A DNA stretch of 64,000 bases from an uncultured Clostridium sp. (GCF_947072515.1 NZ_CAMTIG010000014.1:1-64000), one strand, 5' to 3'. Counted from the first letter of the stretch, positions 7,407 to 17,390 are shown. Notes: generated by a model from the letters alone, not told the origin. Numbers and translations are program-made.

Positions 7407-9629
7407 ATGGAAGGGTTAAATTATAGAGAAACACTAAATAAAAACTTTAAGTTATTTAGAGGAATGGTTAGGTCTTATGATGGATTTAAAAATATTAGAA
7501 ATGGAATAGTAATTGATTTTGTAAGTGTCAAATTAGAAATAAAATATTTTAATGAAGACATTGTTAAAATATTCATATCAGAAAATGAAAAAGCTACAAA
7601 AACAAATGCAGTTGTATTAAAAGAAGAAGATATTAAATTAAAAGTTTTAGAGACAAATGAATTTATTGAAGTAATTGGAGAAAAAGTAATAACTAAAATT
7701 TCAAAAAAGACAAGTAAAATATCCTTTTATGATAGTAATAATACTCTTTTATGCAGTGATTATGAACCATCTTTTAAAGATGAAGAAGGAAATATATATA
7801 TATCAAAAATAAATGATTCTATTGCATATTATGGATTAGGAGAAAAAGGTGGAGATCTTAACAAAAAAGGTTATTATACAGAAAACTTTAATACTGATGA
7901 CCCAGAAACAGATGATAATTCAGTAATGTATTATAAAACAATACCGTTTTTTTTAGGACTTGGAATAAATAAAAGGTATGGATTATTTTTTGACAATAGC
8001 TACAGAAGCTTTTTTGATATGGGTAAGGAATATGGAGACAGAATATTTTTTGGAGCAAATGGAGGTCAAATACAATATTACTTTATTTATGGTGGAAGTT
8101 TAAAGGAAGTAGTTTGTAACTATACAAAGCTTACAGGGAAAATGGACATGCCTCCTTTATGGAGTCTTGGATATCAACAAAATAGATTTAGTTATTTTGA
8201 TATCTATGAAGTAAGAGAAGTTATTAAGGAATTTGAAAAAAGAGAGATTCCAATAGATGTAATTTATTTAGATATAGATTATATGGATGGGTTTAGAGTT
8301 ATGACTTTTAAATCTCCACAATTTGATGGAGTTAAAGAGCTTATAGAAGAACTTAAAGCTAAAGGAATAAAAACTATAACTATATTGGATCCAGGAGTTA
8401 AAGTTGATGAAGAATATGGAGTTTATAAAAGAGGGAAAGAAGGAAATTACTTTACTAAGAAAGCTGATGGAGAAACTTTTATAGGGGCAGTATGGCCAGG
8501 CGATAGTGCTTTCCCTGATTTTTCAAATAGTGAAGTTAGAACATGGTGGAAAGAAGAGTTAAAATCATTTATAAAGGAATATAATATAGATGGTATATGG
8601 AATGATATGAATGAACCATGTGTCTTTAATACAGATTATAAAACTATGCCTGATACTTGTATTCATAAAGGGGATTATGGTGTTATGGAACATAAAGAGT
8701 TTCATAATAGATATGGGTTTGAAATGAGTAGATGTTCTCATGAGGCACAAAAAGAGCTTAAAGAAAATATAAGAGAATTTTCTATGACTAGAGCTACTTA
8801 TGCAGGCGGACAAAGATACTCATCAGTTTGGACAGGAGATAATATTAGTCTTTTCAGTCAACTTAGAATGTCTATTTCTATGAATGCTAATTTAGGAATG
8901 AGTGGATTTTCTTTTGTAGGAAATGATGTGGGTGGCTTTGGAGGAGATTGTAATGAAGAACTCCTTATAAGATGGACTCAAGTTGGAACATTTTTACCTA
9001 TATTTAGAAATCATTCTAATATGTATACAAGAAGACAAGAACCATGGGCTTTTGGCGAAAACTGTGAAGAGATTTGTAAAAAAGCTATAGACCTTAGATA
9101 TGAACTTATGCCATATATTTATACAGCATTTTATGATTCATATAATAGTGGCATTCCAATGTTTAGACCTTTAATATTAGAATTTGAAGATGATATTAAT
9201 GTTATTAATATTAAAGAACAATTTATGGTTGGAGATAATTTAATGATTGCACCTGTAATGAATGAAGGTGAAAGAGAAAAATATGTGTACCTACCGAAAG
9301 GAAATTGGTACAATTATTTTACAGAAGAAATGTATGAAGGAAATAGAGGATATATGCTAAAGTGTCCATTAAATGAAATATTAATATTTGTTAAAGAGGG
9401 TAGTGTAATTCCGATTTATAAAGAAAAATATTTTAATATGGAAAACAAACCAAAAGAATTTTATTTGAAAATATTTGGTGCTGAGGCTACTGGAAAACTA
9501 TATAATGATGATGGAATATCTATGGATTATAAAAAAGGAAAGTTTAATTTAATAGACATTCATTATAATCATGGAAAGTTAGAATTAAATTATAAAGTAA
9601 AAGGATTAGAAGAAGAAATAATAAAATAG
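7407..9629 (+). CDS. GH31 alpha-glucosidase
   Basis: A 740-residue glycoside hydrolase family 31 enzyme, the usual length for a cytosolic bacterial member. The catalytic nucleophile is Asp400 in DGIWNDMNEP; the acid/base is the Asp of SSVWTGDN. Other family landmarks are PPLWSLGYQQNRFSY, VIYLDIDYMDGF, MSGFSFVGNDVGGFGG and FLPIFRNHS. There is no signal peptide, so it probably acts on imported oligosaccharides. GH31 covers alpha-glucosidases and alpha-xylosidases; the sequence suggests glucosidase but does not prove it. It could remove terminal glucose from N-glycan-like sugars, given the mannosidases nearby. It faces an MraY-like gene across a long hairpin. Confidence 0.93.
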   Translation: MEGLNYRETLNKNFKLFRGMVRSYDGFKNIRNGIVIDFVSVKLEIKYFNEDIVKIFISENEKATKTNAVVLKEEDIKLKVLETNEFIEVIGEKVITKISKKTSKISFYDSNNTLLCSDYEPSFKDEEGNIYISKINDSIAYYGLGEKGGDLNKKGYYTENFNTDDPETDDNSVMYYKTIPFFLGLGINKRYGLFFDNSYRSFFDMGKEYGDRIFFGANGGQIQYYFIYGGSLKEVVCNYTKLTGKMDMPPLWSLGYQQNRFSYFDIYEVREVIKEFEKREIPIDVIYLDIDYMDGFRVMTFKSPQFDGVKELIEELKAKGIKTITILDPGVKVDEEYGVYKRGKEGNYFTKKADGETFIGAVWPGDSAFPDFSNSEVRTWWKEELKSFIKEYNIDGIWNDMNEPCVFNTDYKTMPDTCIHKGDYGVMEHKEFHNRYGFEMSRCSHEAQKELKENIREFSMTRATYAGGQRYSSVWTGDNISLFSQLRMSISMNANLGMSGFSFVGNDVGGFGGDCNEELLIRWTQVGTFLPIFRNHSNMYTRRQEPWAFGENCEEICKKAIDLRYELMPYIYTAFYDSYNSGIPMFRPLILEFEDDINVINIKEQFMVGDNLMIAPVMNEGEREKYVYLPKGNWYNYFTEEMYEGNRGYMLKCPLNEILIFVKEGSVIPIYKEKYFNMENKPKEFYLKIFGAEATGKLYNDDGISMDYKKGKFNLIDIHYNHGKLELNYKVKGLEEEIIK

Positions 9630-9632
9630 AAA

Positions 9633-9715
9633 AAAAGTATCAGTTTTGATTTTTAATAATGATTAGTTTGAAAAATAAAATCATTATTAGAAAATTGTTT
9701 AACTGATACTTTTTG
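9633..9715. terminator. Long two-stem bidirectional terminator
   Basis: Outer stem AAAAAGTATCAGTT (9633-9646) with AACTGATACTTTTT (9702-9715), 14 bp perfect; inner stem TAATAATGATT (9655-9665) with AATCATTATTA (9680-9690), 11 bp perfect. It lies between the convergent genes ending at 9629 and 9731, with T runs for both strands. Confidence 0.85.
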
Positions 9716-9730
9716 TCTTATAGAAAGTTA

Positions 9731-10675
9731 TTAATATTTAAATAAAATTAAATAAGAAATAATAGAAAAGATAAGTGTTATTAGACTAAATAAAACTACA
9801 ATTTTAATTTCACTGTATCCTTTTATTTCAAAAGAATGGTGTATGGGAGCCATTTTGAAAATTCTTTTTTTGAATAGTTTAAAACTTCCAATTTGAATTA
9901 TGACAGAAAGAATTTCTATGACATATATAATACCGACAATAATTAATATAAGGGGATGGCCAAGCATAATAGTAATAGAGGAAATTATACCTCCTAAAGC
10001 AAGGGAACCTGTATCACCCATTATTATTTTAGCAGGGTAGAAATTAAAAATTAAAAAACCAAATAAACTTCCAACTAAAATTAATGAGAACATACCGATT
10101 TCAGGTTTGTCTAATATAAAACTTGCAGTTGATAAGAATATAAGAACAATAATACTAAGACTTGTACAAAGACCATCTAAGCCATCTGTAAAATTAACAG
10201 CATTAGCAAATCCTGATAAATAACAAATACCTAAAGGGATAAATAAAAATCCAAGTGTAATATGATATTTGAAAATTGTAATTGTAGTACCATTAATGAT
10301 AGATATAAGTACTAACGAGATAATAGATACAAGAATTAAAAGAATTAATTTTTGCTTTTTATTTAGACCTTCATTTATTTTTTTTACTTTCTTTAGATAG
10401 TCATCTAAAAAACCAACTAGTGCAAATAATAATAAAATTATAGATAATATAAGTCCATTTAATTTAAATGAAGTGAAAAAAATCAGAAATGTTATTATTG
10501 TTGAGAAAATAAATATTACTCCACCAAAAGTTAAGACACCTTGTTTTTTTAGATGAGTTTGAAGGCCTTCTTCACGGATGTTTTGACCTAAGTTTAATTT
10601 CTTGAAGAGTGGAATTATAAGTTTTCCAATTATAAAGGATAGAAAAAAACTTATAAGAAGTACTGAAAATTTCAT
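9731..10675 (-). CDS. mraY: MraY-type phospho-MurNAc-pentapeptide transferase
   Basis: A 314-residue polytopic membrane protein with about ten hydrophobic segments. The catalytic landmarks are FTDGLDGL and IIMGDTGSLALGG, and the C-terminal APIHHSFEIKGYSE is the motif that separates MraY from WecA/TagO relatives. The N-terminal IREEGLQTHLKKQGVLTFGG is a loose version of the usual IR..G...H..K.GTPTMGG. MraY makes lipid I from UDP-MurNAc-pentapeptide and undecaprenyl phosphate. It stands alone here, away from mur/fts genes, so it may be a relocated or second copy. The gene symbol is tentative. Confidence 0.75.
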   Translation of the reverse strand: MKFSVLLISFFLSFIIGKLIIPLFKKLNLGQNIREEGLQTHLKKQGVLTFGGVIFIFSTIITFLIFFTSFKLNGLILSIILLLFALVGFLDDYLKKVKKINEGLNKKQKLILLILVSIISLVLISIINGTTITIFKYHITLGFLFIPLGICYLSGFANAVNFTDGLDGLCTSLSIIVLIFLSTASFILDKPEIGMFSLILVGSLFGFLIFNFYPAKIIMGDTGSLALGGIISSITIMLGHPLILIIVGIIYVIEILSVIIQIGSFKLFKKRIFKMAPIHHSFEIKGYSEIKIVVLFSLITLIFSIISYLILFKY

Positions 10676-10787
10676 GTGAATAATCTCCTTTTGCGCATTT
10701 AAAACTTTTACATTATAATATAATAAGCAATTAAATGGGACAATGGTTATATGGAATTTAAAAAAAGAATATATCTTTGTTCAATAC

Positions 10788-10810
10788 AAAGTTGAATAAA
10801 ATTCAACTTT
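10788..10810. promoter_or_regulatory. Perfect inverted repeat in divergent promoter region
   Basis: AAAGTTGAAT, three A residues, ATTCAACTTT: two perfect 10-bp arms around a 3-bp spacer. It lies 31 bases before the XRE regulator start and about 110 bases from the divergent mraY-like gene. It could be an autoregulatory operator for the XRE protein or a hairpin in its leader. Confidence 0.55.
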
Positions 10811-10840
10811 ATATTTTATTATTATATTGAGGTGAAGAAA

Positions 10841-11677
10841 TTGAAAAAAGAATTATTAGAGATAAAAAATTTATCTGATAATTTAGAATATAAACTTAAT
10901 AATAAGAAGTCTACTAATTTAGAAATCAAAAATATAAAAAATGATATTTTTGAAAAGACATCTAAGATATTTATATATAATTTAAAAAAGTTAATTCAAA
11001 TTGAAGAGACACAAAAAAACTTAGCTAAAATTATTGGAGTGTCTCCTGATTTATTATCTAAATATAAGTCAGGAGAAACATTTCCAACGATAGAAACATT
11101 AATGTATATTTGTGAAGTCTATAATTTATCATTAGATAATTTGTTAAATAGACCTTTAAATGCAATTGATATAGAAAATTTAGAAAATAGTTTATATCAA
11201 GATGAAAGTATATTTTTAGAAAAATATTATTTATATTTTTCAGTTACTAATTTAGGTGCAAAAGGGAGTATTCACAAAGGAATTTTAGAAATTAAAGATA
11301 ATATTGCTATATTTAAAATTGTGGCTTCAGATAGAATATTAAAATATTTTAAAGGAAATTTTTCTGTATCTGAAAATATTATATCTTTTAACTTAGAAAG
11401 CACTTCAGATGGGAATGTAAGTATAAGTATGATTAAACCTCCATTAAATAAAAATAAATATTTAGGCGGAGTTGGAATTTTAATGTTGCCATCTGATGCT
11501 AGTAGTAAACCTTGTATTCAAAAAATAATTTTAAGTAATAAAAAGATTGATAGAGAAGTGTACTTTAATAATTTAAAAGAAATACTTAAATTTTCTGCTC
11601 TAGAGAAGGAATTTAATTATTTAAAATTGAATCAAGAAGAAAATGACATAGTATATGATTTTATATCAAAAATATAA
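10841..11677 (+). CDS. XRE-family transcriptional regulator with unknown C-terminal domain
   Basis: About 278 residues. A helix-turn-helix of Cro/CI type covers roughly residues 45-105 (ETQKNLAKIIGVSPDLLSKY, then GETFPTIETLMYICEVYNLS). The C-terminal 150 residues look beta-rich (GSIHKGILEIKDNIAIFKIV, GGVGILMLPSD) and match no family I know; they may sense a ligand. The TTG at 10841 is preferred because it sits at ideal distance from GAGGTG; a GTG at 10832 is in frame but is part of that site. It is preceded by a perfect inverted repeat and followed by a terminator. Confidence 0.82.
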   Translation: MKKELLEIKNLSDNLEYKLNNKKSTNLEIKNIKNDIFEKTSKIFIYNLKKLIQIEETQKNLAKIIGVSPDLLSKYKSGETFPTIETLMYICEVYNLSLDNLLNRPLNAIDIENLENSLYQDESIFLEKYYLYFSVTNLGAKGSIHKGILEIKDNIAIFKIVASDRILKYFKGNFSVSENIISFNLESTSDGNVSISMIKPPLNKNKYLGGVGILMLPSDASSKPCIQKIILSNKKIDREVYFNNLKEILKFSALEKEFNYLKLNQEENDIVYDFISKI

Positions 11678-11692
11678 AATTTTAAATAGATA

Positions 11693-11729
11693 AAAGACTG
11701 CTATAAAGAGGTTTAGCAGTCTTTCTTTT
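11693..11729. terminator. Terminator between convergent genes
   Basis: Stem AAAGACTGCTA with TAGCAGTCTTT, 11 bp perfect, followed by a T-rich tail. It lies between the XRE gene and the convergent GH125 gene. Confidence 0.8.
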
Positions 11730-11748
11730 GGTTGTGTACTTATATATT

Positions 11749-13041
11749 TTAAATTTGCATGTTAGCTAAAATAACTTTTTCATAGATAAAATGAGCAAAT
11801 AAAGAATTTGACCAAGCGAACCAATCACGAGTGAACTCTTTTGGATTATCACAGTGGAATCCTTCATGCATAAAACCTGTATCCCCATCTGTATCTATTA
11901 AAGTTTTGATTAAAGATTTAATTTCTTCTTCTGAAGAAGAGGTTAGTCCTTGCATAGCTAAAGATATATGCCATATATAATCTTTTGGGGTATGAGGACT
12001 ACCAATTCCAGAGGCAATGCTGCCTTCATAATAGAACGGATTACCTTTGCTTAAAATGAAATTTCTAGTATTTTTATATATTTCATCATCTTTATCTTTA
12101 AACTCCAAATATGGAATTGAAAGAAGACTTGGAACATTTGCATCATCCATAAAAGTATAATTTCCACGCCCATCAGTTTCATAAGCATAAATATCACCAA
12201 ATTCCTCGTTATAAACGACACCGTGATTTTCTATACCAGAATCTATGGATGCCTTTAAGTCAATAGCTTTTTTTTCTAATATAGGATCTTTAAAAATATC
12301 TCTTGATAAAATCTCTATATATCCTAAAACTGCTGAAGCAAACATATTAGATGGAAGAAGATATCCATAAATACAAGTATCATCGCTTGGTCTAAAGCCT
12401 GACCAAGTAAGACCCGTGTATTCTACAGGATTTCCAACACCACCATTAGGTAAAGTGTCTGTAGTAGAGCAATTTAATCTTTTAAAGAAATAATCTGAAA
12501 GTTCTACATGTTTTTGTTCTATAGTCCATAAATCTATAATTTTAAAAAAGGTTTCCTTCATTTCCTCATTAAATATAGAAGTATCTTTAGTTTTTTCATA
12601 GTATTTATAGATTAAACGGATAGGATAACAAAGAGAATCAATTTCATATTTTCTTTCCCATACCCAAGGACTATCCTTAGTTAAATCATTGTCCCATTTT
12701 TGACCATTAGCTTCTATATTAAAAGCGTTGGCATAGGGATCTATATTAATGCATTTAATTTGTCTTTTAATTAACCCTTTAAAAATATCTTTTAATTCTT
12801 CTCTTTCAGTTACAAAAGGAAGGTAATGTTCAATTTGTGATGTAGAATCTCTAAGCCACATAGCAGGAATATCTCCAGTTATTATAAATGTGTCTTCATC
12901 AGTAAGTTTAACTGTAGTTTCCATAGTATTTATAAAGCAATTATAAAATAATTTTCTAAGCTTTTCATTTTCAATTTTTAAAGATAAATCATTTCCTAAA
13001 TTTCTTATTATATCTTTTAATTCATTTATGTTTGAACTCAT
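11749..13041 (-). CDS. GH125 exo-alpha-1,6-mannosidase
   Basis: A 430-residue protein of typical GH125 length and pattern, with MWLRDSTSQIEHYLPF, NPVEYTGLTWSGFRPSDD and GSIASGIGSPHTP. The family removes alpha-1,6-linked mannose by inversion; characterised members include a Clostridium perfringens enzyme. There is no signal peptide, so it should act in the cytoplasm on imported oligosaccharides. A GGGAGG site precedes the ATG. It lies next to, but on the opposite strand from, the two-component, transporter and GH38 genes of the same region, and probably works with GH38 on high-mannose N-glycan fragments. Confidence 0.92.
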   Translation of the reverse strand: MSSNINELKDIIRNLGNDLSLKIENEKLRKLFYNCFINTMETTVKLTDEDTFIITGDIPAMWLRDSTSQIEHYLPFVTEREELKDIFKGLIKRQIKCINIDPYANAFNIEANGQKWDNDLTKDSPWVWERKYEIDSLCYPIRLIYKYYEKTKDTSIFNEEMKETFFKIIDLWTIEQKHVELSDYFFKRLNCSTTDTLPNGGVGNPVEYTGLTWSGFRPSDDTCIYGYLLPSNMFASAVLGYIEILSRDIFKDPILEKKAIDLKASIDSGIENHGVVYNEEFGDIYAYETDGRGNYTFMDDANVPSLLSIPYLEFKDKDDEIYKNTRNFILSKGNPFYYEGSIASGIGSPHTPKDYIWHISLAMQGLTSSSEEEIKSLIKTLIDTDGDTGFMHEGFHCDNPKEFTRDWFAWSNSLFAHFIYEKVILANMQI

Positions 13042-13160
13042 AAAAATACCTCCCTAAATCTCGTTGTAATACTATTGTATAAGTTTACAATGGAAGATTA
13101 AATAGGGAGGAGTATAGTTTCTAGAATTATTATATAAATCTTAAAATTTTTTCACTAAGA

Positions 13161-13838
13161 TTATTCTATATTTGAATTTTCTTGTAGTTGTTTAAATAAA
13201 ACTCTATTACTAAATACAAGAAAAAATGCTAATAAACTAAAGATAAATATTACAGTAGTTCCAGGTGATACTTCAAAAATAACTAAAGAGACAATAAGTA
13301 ATAAGAAGTTAGTTATTGTAAGTATTGGTCGAGTAATTGTTAAAATTACAGCTGCCTTAATAGTTTGGATATTGTTCATTTTAAATTTAGTCATTAATAA
13401 AAAAATAAATGGAGTAGATAGAAGTATAATAAGTAAAATACCTACAAAAAAACAGGCAAAGATTGTATTCTTATATATGGATGAAAAGAACTTAATATTT
13501 GAATGTAGAACTAATATTATAAGAAGTTCAGGAATCCAAACACTTAAAGATTGCTTTAAATTAAGTTTTATTCCCTTTTTTAAATCAAAAAAGATATTAA
13601 AGCTTTTTGTTCTTAAAAATGAATTCATTACATGAAATAATGCACACATACTTGGTGCTAAAGGAATAGAACACAGTAAAAATAATGGAAAATAAGTTGT
13701 TACATTACTAATTCCTAAAGTGAAAAAGAAAATTACTAATGGAATATTTAAAATTAAGAAAAATAAATTAAGTAAAAAAAAGTTGAAAATTGTATTACAT
13801 ACATCTAATATTTTTTCAATGTTGAAAATTTCTGACAT
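13161..13838 (-). CDS. DUF624 (YesL-like) membrane protein
   Basis: A 225-residue protein with about five to six hydrophobic segments, beginning MSEIFNIEKILDVCNTIFNF. The start at 13838 follows GAGGGGGT; a frame from 13853 would begin before that site. DUF624/YesL proteins occur in carbohydrate loci beside YesM/YesN two-component systems and Lpl-type permeases, as here, where the kinase gene is divergent. The molecular role is unknown; a membrane accessory to transport or sensing is an inference from that repeated association. Confidence 0.8.
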   Translation of the reverse strand: MSEIFNIEKILDVCNTIFNFFLLNLFFLILNIPLVIFFFTLGISNVTTYFPLFLLCSIPLAPSMCALFHVMNSFLRTKSFNIFFDLKKGIKLNLKQSLSVWIPELLIILVLHSNIKFFSSIYKNTIFACFFVGILLIILLSTPFIFLLMTKFKMNNIQTIKAAVILTITRPILTITNFLLLIVSLVIFEVSPGTTVIFIFSLLAFFLVFSNRVLFKQLQENSNIE

Positions 13839-14049
13839 AATATACCCCCTCATAAATAAAGTGAAAACATTTTCGTTATCATAGTATCAGTATATTTAAA
13901 AAAAGTTTTAAATTCAATTTATTATGAAATTATACTAGCTAAAACTATAATAAATCCATAAAACCTATAATAGAACAATTTAAAAATTTCAAAAAAAAAC
14001 TTTAAATGTCATAAATTGAATGTTTTAATATATATATGGGAGGTGTGGA

Positions 14050-15786
14050 ATGAAAAGGGTAAATATTTATAAAAAGATGACATATATGTACGTAATGATA
14101 ATAGTGTCACTTATATTAGTATTGGATATCTTTTTTATAGCATTAGTATTTAAAAATACTTTAAATAATAATTTGTATATAAATGAGAAAATTGGGAATG
14201 AAGTAAATAATGGGTTAATTAAAATGAATGATTATAGTAATTCAATGATAAACACTATGTATTCAGATCATAATTTAATGAATGATGTTTCAAGTTTTTT
14301 AAACATGAATACTGTAACGTATTTAAAAAATAAACTAGATACTTTTTCTAGTGAAGATGCGATTTATTTTAATGGTGTAGAAAAGTTTGTGAAAAATGGG
14401 TTTTTAATGAATGAAGAAATTAATAGTATAACTTTTGTTAGTTATCCTAGAAACGAAATAAGTGTATTCAACAATAAAAATCAAATAAAAGTTGAAAAAA
14501 TAAAAGTAATGAGTGAAATAGATAAATTAACAGAAAATAATATAATGATAAGCAAAGACAATATCAGTTTCACTAGAAATATAACAAATCCAAAAACCTT
14601 TAAGTTAGAAGGAAAAATAATTATAACCTATCATTTAGATAATTTTAATAAATTAGTAGATAAATATGATGATAATTATGAATTAATTTTATTAGATCCT
14701 GATGGAAAAGTTTTTTATGATTCAAAAGAAGAATTAAATTATGAAAAATATAAGTACTATGAAAAGATAAAAACAGGAGATTTAAATGATAAATATGATT
14801 TAGAAAACGAATACTATGTATATAAAACAACTAACAAACTTGGAGTAACAGTAATATCTAAATTTTTAGCATCAAAAGTTATGGATATGCCAAGAGGTTA
14901 TATGTATTCTATTATATTTATTGATGTATTAGTGCTTCTTATAGCTATATTTATTTATATAAATAAACTTAGAAAATTAAATAAAAGAACAGATAGAATT
15001 CTTTTTGCTATGGAAAAGGTGAAAAAAGGAGAGTTAGATATTAAAATAGATACATCTAATGATGCAGAAGATGAAGTAAAAGAAATTGCTGAGAATTTTA
15101 ATAGTATGTGTAAAGAATTAAATACGCATATAGAAAAAAGTTATATGGCTGAAATAAAAAGAAAAAAGGCAGAGCTTAATGCACTTCAAAGTCAAATTAA
15201 TCCACATTTTTTATATAATACTTTAGAGGGAATAAGAATGAAGGCTGTGTGCAATGGAGATAAGGAAGTCGGTAAAATGTTATATTCATTAGCATTTTTA
15301 TTTAGAAGTCAAATAAAGGATAATGAAAGAATTCATATAAAAAATGAAATAGAATATTGTAAAAAATATATAGAAATATTTAAGTTTAGATATGAAGAAG
15401 TTTTTGAGTTTAATATAAATTGCGAAGAAGAAATAAAAAATAAAGAAATAATAAAATTCTCTTTGCAACCGTTAATAGAAAATTATTTTGTTCATGGAAT
15501 AAGATTAGATAAAAAAGATAATTATTTAGAAATAAATATTTTTCAAAAAGATAAAGAAATAATAATAGAAATAATTGATAATGGGAAAGGAATATCAAAA
15601 GAAAGAATAGATGAGATAAACAAATGCTTAAAAGATGGTCAAGCTGTAGGAAAATCTATAGGAGTAGCTAATGCAAATGAAAGAATAAAAATAGCTTATG
15701 GAGAAATATATGGTATAAAAATAAAAAGAAGAGAGGAGCAAGGAGTTAAAGTTATAGTAAATATTCCTTGTAGAGAGGTAGAATAA
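14050..15786 (+). CDS. YesM-type sensor histidine kinase
   Basis: 578 residues: a transmembrane segment near residues 13-33, an extracellular sensor region of about 245 residues, a second transmembrane segment near 283-303, a HAMP linker, then the His_kinase domain with QINPHFLYNTLEGIR (phospho-acceptor His386) and a C-terminal HATPase with IIDNGKGIS and GVANANERI. The extracellular domain likely senses sugar or a loaded binding protein. Its TAA is directly followed by the ATG of the response regulator, so the two are translationally coupled. It most likely controls the adjacent transporter and glycosidase genes. Confidence 0.92.
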   Translation: MKRVNIYKKMTYMYVMIIVSLILVLDIFFIALVFKNTLNNNLYINEKIGNEVNNGLIKMNDYSNSMINTMYSDHNLMNDVSSFLNMNTVTYLKNKLDTFSSEDAIYFNGVEKFVKNGFLMNEEINSITFVSYPRNEISVFNNKNQIKVEKIKVMSEIDKLTENNIMISKDNISFTRNITNPKTFKLEGKIIITYHLDNFNKLVDKYDDNYELILLDPDGKVFYDSKEELNYEKYKYYEKIKTGDLNDKYDLENEYYVYKTTNKLGVTVISKFLASKVMDMPRGYMYSIIFIDVLVLLIAIFIYINKLRKLNKRTDRILFAMEKVKKGELDIKIDTSNDAEDEVKEIAENFNSMCKELNTHIEKSYMAEIKRKKAELNALQSQINPHFLYNTLEGIRMKAVCNGDKEVGKMLYSLAFLFRSQIKDNERIHIKNEIEYCKKYIEIFKFRYEEVFEFNINCEEEIKNKEIIKFSLQPLIENYFVHGIRLDKKDNYLEINIFQKDKEIIIEIIDNGKGISKERIDEINKCLKDGQAVGKSIGVANANERIKIAYGEIYGIKIKRREEQGVKVIVNIPCREVE

Positions 15787-17304
15787 ATGAGAAGCGTAAT
15801 GTTAGTTGATGATGAAAAGTTAATAAGAGATGGATTAAAAGTATTAATAGATTGGGAAAGTTTAAATTTAGAAGTTAAACTGTCAGCAGAAAATGGACAA
15901 GAGGCTTTAAAAAAGTTTAAAGAAAATCCAGTTGATGTAGTAATAACAGATATAAATATGCCAAATATGACAGGGTTGGAATTTATAAAGGAATTAAGGG
16001 AGATAAATAGTTCTGTAAGAATAGTTATATTAAGTGGATATGATGAATTTTCTTATGCTAAAAAGGCTATAGCATTTGGGGTAGCTGATTATTTATTAAA
16101 ACCAATAAACGAAGAAGAGTTAGAAGAGGTTTTAGAAAAAATAGTTATAGACATAGATAAAGAAGAAAAGAAAAAGTTATTATCAGTAGATAAAAATAAA
16201 AGTATATTAGAACTGTTAAGAGGGCATACAGAGCATTTAGAAAATATACAAGGTGTTATGAATATAAGCTTAAACGGAAAGTCTTATGTAGCGGGAAGTA
16301 TTACTTTAAGTAGAAATGGGGAAATAATATCTAATATAGATTTAAGAGAGATATTTCATGAAAATAATATTGAAAATTATGAGATTGCTTATATTTTAGA
16401 AAGAAGATTTCTATTTATAAAAGAATGGAATACAGAAGTTAATGGAAAAGAGGTAATGGAGTATTTCTATAGATTAAAAGAATTATTAAATAAGAAGTAT
16501 GAGTTAGATGTATTTATTGCAGTAGGAAAGATAGTTCATAGTATTTATGAAATAAATGAAAGCTATAAAGAGGGAAGCAATATAAATAAATATATGTTAA
16601 CTGAAGGAAATAATATTTGTTTATGTAAAGATAATTTAAAGTATTTAGATAGTAAAATAAAAACCTTTGATTTAGAATTTCAAAAAATAAATAAATATAT
16701 TATAGAAAAAGATTTTGAGAAATCAAAGGAGTATATAGAAAATATATTTTTAAGAGATGACTTAACACCAAAGGATATTTATGATTTTTCTATAGGAATT
16801 ATTGTAATGTTATATAAGATTGCAGAGGAGTTTAAAATTGAAGGTGAGAATTATAATAAAGAAAGCTTAAGTACAACTATTATTGAATTATGTAATGAGA
16901 GTACAACAGAAAATATAAAGTTATTCATTATTAGAGAGATCGAAGAAATTATTCAAAGCATGTATATAGGAGTAACAAAATATAGTCCTGTAATTCAACA
17001 GATTGTAAACTATATTAATGATAAATATTATGAAGAACTAAGCTTAAAACTTCTTTCAAATAAATACAATATAAATAGTTCTTATTTAGGACAATTATTT
17101 ATAAAAGAAGTTGGAATGTCTTTTTCAGATTATTTAAATAATGTAAAGAATTCAAAAGCTAAAGAACTACTATTAACTACAAATATGAAGATAAATGATA
17201 TAGCTAAAAAAGTTGGGTTTGTAGATACAAGCTACTTTTATCGAAAGTTTAAAAAGTATTATGGTGTATCACCATCAGTGCTTAGAGAATTAAAAAATTA
17301 TTAA
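15787..17304 (+). CDS. YesN-type response regulator, AraC-family DNA-binding domain
   Basis: 505 residues. The receiver domain holds the acidic pocket Asp8-Asp9, phospho-acceptor Asp55 in VVITDINMPN, and LLKPI. A middle region of about 250 residues has no clear family. The C-terminal 100 residues are a double helix-turn-helix of AraC type (LSLKLLSNKYNINSSYLGQL, then MKINDIAKKVGFVDTSYFYR and FKKYYGVSPSVLRE). It is encoded directly after its kinase and ends at a terminator just before the permease operon, whose promoter region is the obvious target. Confidence 0.93.
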   Translation: MRSVMLVDDEKLIRDGLKVLIDWESLNLEVKLSAENGQEALKKFKENPVDVVITDINMPNMTGLEFIKELREINSSVRIVILSGYDEFSYAKKAIAFGVADYLLKPINEEELEEVLEKIVIDIDKEEKKKLLSVDKNKSILELLRGHTEHLENIQGVMNISLNGKSYVAGSITLSRNGEIISNIDLREIFHENNIENYEIAYILERRFLFIKEWNTEVNGKEVMEYFYRLKELLNKKYELDVFIAVGKIVHSIYEINESYKEGSNINKYMLTEGNNICLCKDNLKYLDSKIKTFDLEFQKINKYIIEKDFEKSKEYIENIFLRDDLTPKDIYDFSIGIIVMLYKIAEEFKIEGENYNKESLSTTIIELCNESTTENIKLFIIREIEEIIQSMYIGVTKYSPVIQQIVNYINDKYYEELSLKLLSNKYNINSSYLGQLFIKEVGMSFSDYLNNVKNSKAKELLLTTNMKINDIAKKVGFVDTSYFYRKFKKYYGVSPSVLRELKNY

Positions 17305-17334
17305 AAAATGAGGCCTTTAGGCTTCATTTTTTTG
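17303..17334 (+). terminator. Terminator after response regulator gene
   Basis: Imperfect stem AATGAGGCC with GGCTTCATT, loop TTTA, then a run of seven T residues. It separates the two-component operon from the permease operon. Confidence 0.8.
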
Positions 17335-17390
17335 TTTTAATGGATTAATTATTATAAAAAAATGGGTATATTAAATTTTTACACTAAAAC

